Shown here in pieces: positions 36,637 through 38,613 of a stretch of 38,613 nt of DNA (within the stretch, counting starts at the first letter, position 1; every line of letters starts with the position of its first letter). The notes below the pieces were generated by a model that ran no database searches, was not told the origin of the DNA, and saw only the letters and a list, made by a program, of their open reading frames with translations. The position numbers were made by a program, and so were the translations under genes. The DNA lies in contig NPFB01000019.1 of NCBI GenBank assembly GCA_014084085.1, forward strand, positions 357,756 through 396,368, read 5' to 3'. This DNA comes from Hondaea fermentalgiana. Its lineage: Eukaryota; Sar; Bigyra; Thraustochytrida; Thraustochytriidae.

Positions 36637-36665
36637 CCTGGCAGGCGGCTGAGGCGCCTGCCAGG
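36637..36665. repeat. Perfect 11-bp inverted repeat in a CCAGG-rich block
   Basis: CCTGGCAGGCG (36637-36647) and CGCCTGCCAGG (36655-36665) are exact reverse complements round a 7-base spacer. The block just before (36588-36624) is made of CCAGG/AGGCC units with local palindromes. Confidence 0.85.
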
Positions 36666-37153
36666 CTAGCTGGACGCAGCTGGCCGGCTGACCCTGGCGC
36701 GAGCGCATGACGTCGCCGCGCTGAGCGGTGTGTGTTGCGCGCACGCATGCATGCGTGCATGCACGCTTCGCGCGTCCGCTTTCACGTCCGCCGATTCCGT
36801 CCAGGGTGCGGCCCTGCGCCAGGCTCCTCCTGCACCGCCCTCTGCGGCGTGGCCTCACCTCGCCTCGCCTCGCGTCTTCCTCTTGTTCTGTCCCTGCTTC
36901 CTATCTACGTGGCGCGATCGGGGCCCGCGACTTCCCTGAAGCGGGCGCGGGGACGCTGCCTGCGCACGCATGCATGCAAAGAGAGAAAGAACGATGGCGA
37001 AAGAATGAAAGCAAGCAAGCAAGAAAAAAGCTGATCTGTTTCCTGTCGAGGCCTGGTCCAAGACGCAGGCATGCGGAGATGAGGTGGGATGAGATGAGAG
37101 TCTCCTGGCGGCTGGCTCATTCGGGGCGTCCGGCCAAAGCATGGATGGATGGC

Positions 37154-37174
37154 CTGGCTGGCTGGCTGGCTGGC
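37154..37174. repeat. CTGG tetranucleotide repeat
   Basis: Five tandem CTGG units plus one extra base. A shorter copy of the same repeat is at 35953-35970. Confidence 0.9.
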
Positions 37175-38559
37175 GGCAGATAGCCGGTGGCTCGTGGCGA
37201 CCAGGCAGCCACAGATGGCGTGGCGTGTGTCTTGCTCGGCCTCCGAGACTCGACTGCGAGTCGCTATCCACGCCGGAAGGATGGCCAAAGCCAGCCAGGG
37301 CCTTTCTTCGCGATCCCCGACTGCGAGTTACTTCCTGATTTCGTTGTTTGGACGGTGGTCGCCAGCCAGGTGGTCGACCCGTGCTAGGGCGGTGCGGCAT
37401 GGGCGCTGCTCGTCTGGCTGGCTGTTGCAGCGATCATTTGTCTGAACGGCCATAGTTTGATTCTTCTGTTTGCTTGTTGTAGAGCGTGGCCATTTAGCGC
37501 AAGCGCAGCGTCCTCTGCCATATCGTCGACGCGGAGACCCCATCACCACGCGCTCACTGCGGGATCACGCTTCGTGTCTGTCCGCGCCGCCCTCTCCCTC
37601 ATGTCTCTGCGGCATCGACACTGGCCATGGTGGCAGTTGCGGCGCCCCTCCGCCCGCGCGCACCGCCCTGCCCAAGTCTTCCACAGCAATCGCAGGCTAG
37701 CTGCGGGAAGAAAGAAAGACCGTCTGACTGTCAAGTGCAGGACGTGTGAGTGTCTGTGTGAGCGTGTGTACGGAGCCTCGCGTCCCTCTCGCGGGCTGCG
37801 CGCGGGGACTTGGCAACTGGCTGTCGCCCGCGCTCGATGCCGCCGTCGACACCGAGGTCGGCCGGGCGTACGCGTCACCGCGAAAGGGAGTCGGGCTGAC
37901 GTATCGCATGGCCGGGCGCTCGATCGACCGACTGATCCATTCATCGTTTGATCGACGGACCGACCGGCCGGCTGGCCCACGACCGACCGCCACTGCTGCT
38001 GCCACCAGTGAGAGGGCGAGCGAGCTCCACCGTCTATCCTACTAATCAACCATCCAACCAAGCGGCCTGAAGGCGGGATCTGGACGCAACGTGGAGACTT
38101 GGCCTATGTTTGCCGCTTGACGTCGCGCTGCGTCACGTCGCGTCCCGTCCGCCCCCCTACCTGCCCCGCGCTTGCCTCTGCGTCTGTCCAACATTTGCCA
38201 TGACCCAGCCCGCGCAGCCAAGCTTTCGCCGCTTCTCTGGTACTGGCCTGCCTGCCGCCAACAGGGACGCTGCGAGAAAGTCCAGACCTCGACCTGGACG
38301 CGGACACCGCCCTCTCGCCGGCCACGCGCAGGCCGCCACGTTGATCCGGCGAGCTGGCTGTCCGGCCGGCCAGGCGACGGCGAGAACCGGAGCCTGCGCG
38401 TCCAGGCTGGCTGGGACTCCGGATTCCTGACTGCGCCTCCTGGCCGTTCTGTCCGGACGGCCCTGGGCTGGCCCTGGCTGGCCGTATGGAGTGCGAATTT
38501 TTCTTTCTTTGCATCAGGGCATGGTATAGCAGGATGCTTTTTCTTCGTACATTCGATCG

Positions 38560-38560
<1 letters not shown>

Positions 38561-38613
<53 letters not shown>
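38561..38613. repeat. TCAA tetranucleotide repeat reaching the window end
   Basis: At least 13 perfect TCAA units run to the last base, so the true length is unknown. There are no spacers, so this is a microsatellite. Confidence 0.95.

Larger units (their letters stand above)
35746..38613. other. Gene-poor region to the window end
   Basis: I see no supported gene in 2.9 kb. All frames are short, overlap on both strands and encode Arg/Ala/Pro/Ser-rich sequence. It contains CTGG tandem runs (35953-35970, 37154-37174), a CCAGG-rich block with an inverted repeat (36588-36665), GCATGC clusters (36745-36764, 36968-36980), an AAGC run (about 37011-37023) and a terminal TCAA repeat. No tRNA or rRNA was recognised. 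A spliced gene cannot be excluded by eye. Confidence 0.6.

Noticed and set aside
38561..38613. CRISPR-like or telomeric array at the window end
   Set aside because: Units are 4 bases without spacers, and the unit is not a TTAGGG-type telomere repeat. It is a microsatellite.

Overview
The window is nuclear DNA of a GC-rich, intron-poor microbial eukaryote. Five protein genes can be supported, and each reads as one uninterrupted frame. The protein families (SEL1L/Hrd3, Ariadne RBR ligase, DUF3638/DUF3645 giant protein), GC-rich leaders full of simple repeats, and the near absence of introns fit a stramenopile, most plausibly a thraustochytrid (Labyrinthulomycetes). That placement is inference from family content and was not tested by a search.

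Layout. 1-1463: non-coding leader with simple repeats and a perfect inverted repeat. 1464-26501 (+): one giant exon of 8345 codons. It encodes a multidomain protein built round a DUF3638/DUF3645 SF2-like ATPase core, with added LamG-like, ubiquitin-like, Tudor-like, thioredoxin, WWE, SPRY, SAM, EF-hand, zinc-binding and receiver-like modules. 27098-28060 (+): an unrecognised small protein with a CxxC...CxxH motif. 28124-30571 (-): a SEL1L/Hrd3-like ER membrane protein with signal peptide, Sel1 repeats and a C-terminal membrane helix. 31532-32671 (+): a YchF/OLA1 ATPase of bacterial type. 33859-35745 (+): an Ariadne-type RBR ubiquitin ligase whose RING1 has lost several zinc ligands. 35746-38613: about 2.9 kb with no credible gene, rich in CCAG/CTGG runs and ending in a TCAA tandem repeat.

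Three of the five genes touch ubiquitin biology: the giant protein (ubiquitin-like and WWE modules), SEL1L/Hrd3 (ER-associated degradation) and Ariadne (ubiquitin transfer). They need not act together, since eukaryotic neighbours usually do not. The best candidate for something undescribed is the giant protein. It places an ATPase with UBL, paired WWE, paired thioredoxin (one lacking a catalytic Cys) and paired EF-hand modules in one chain, and two of its folds (SPRY and a LamG-like domain) appear to be split by long insertions.
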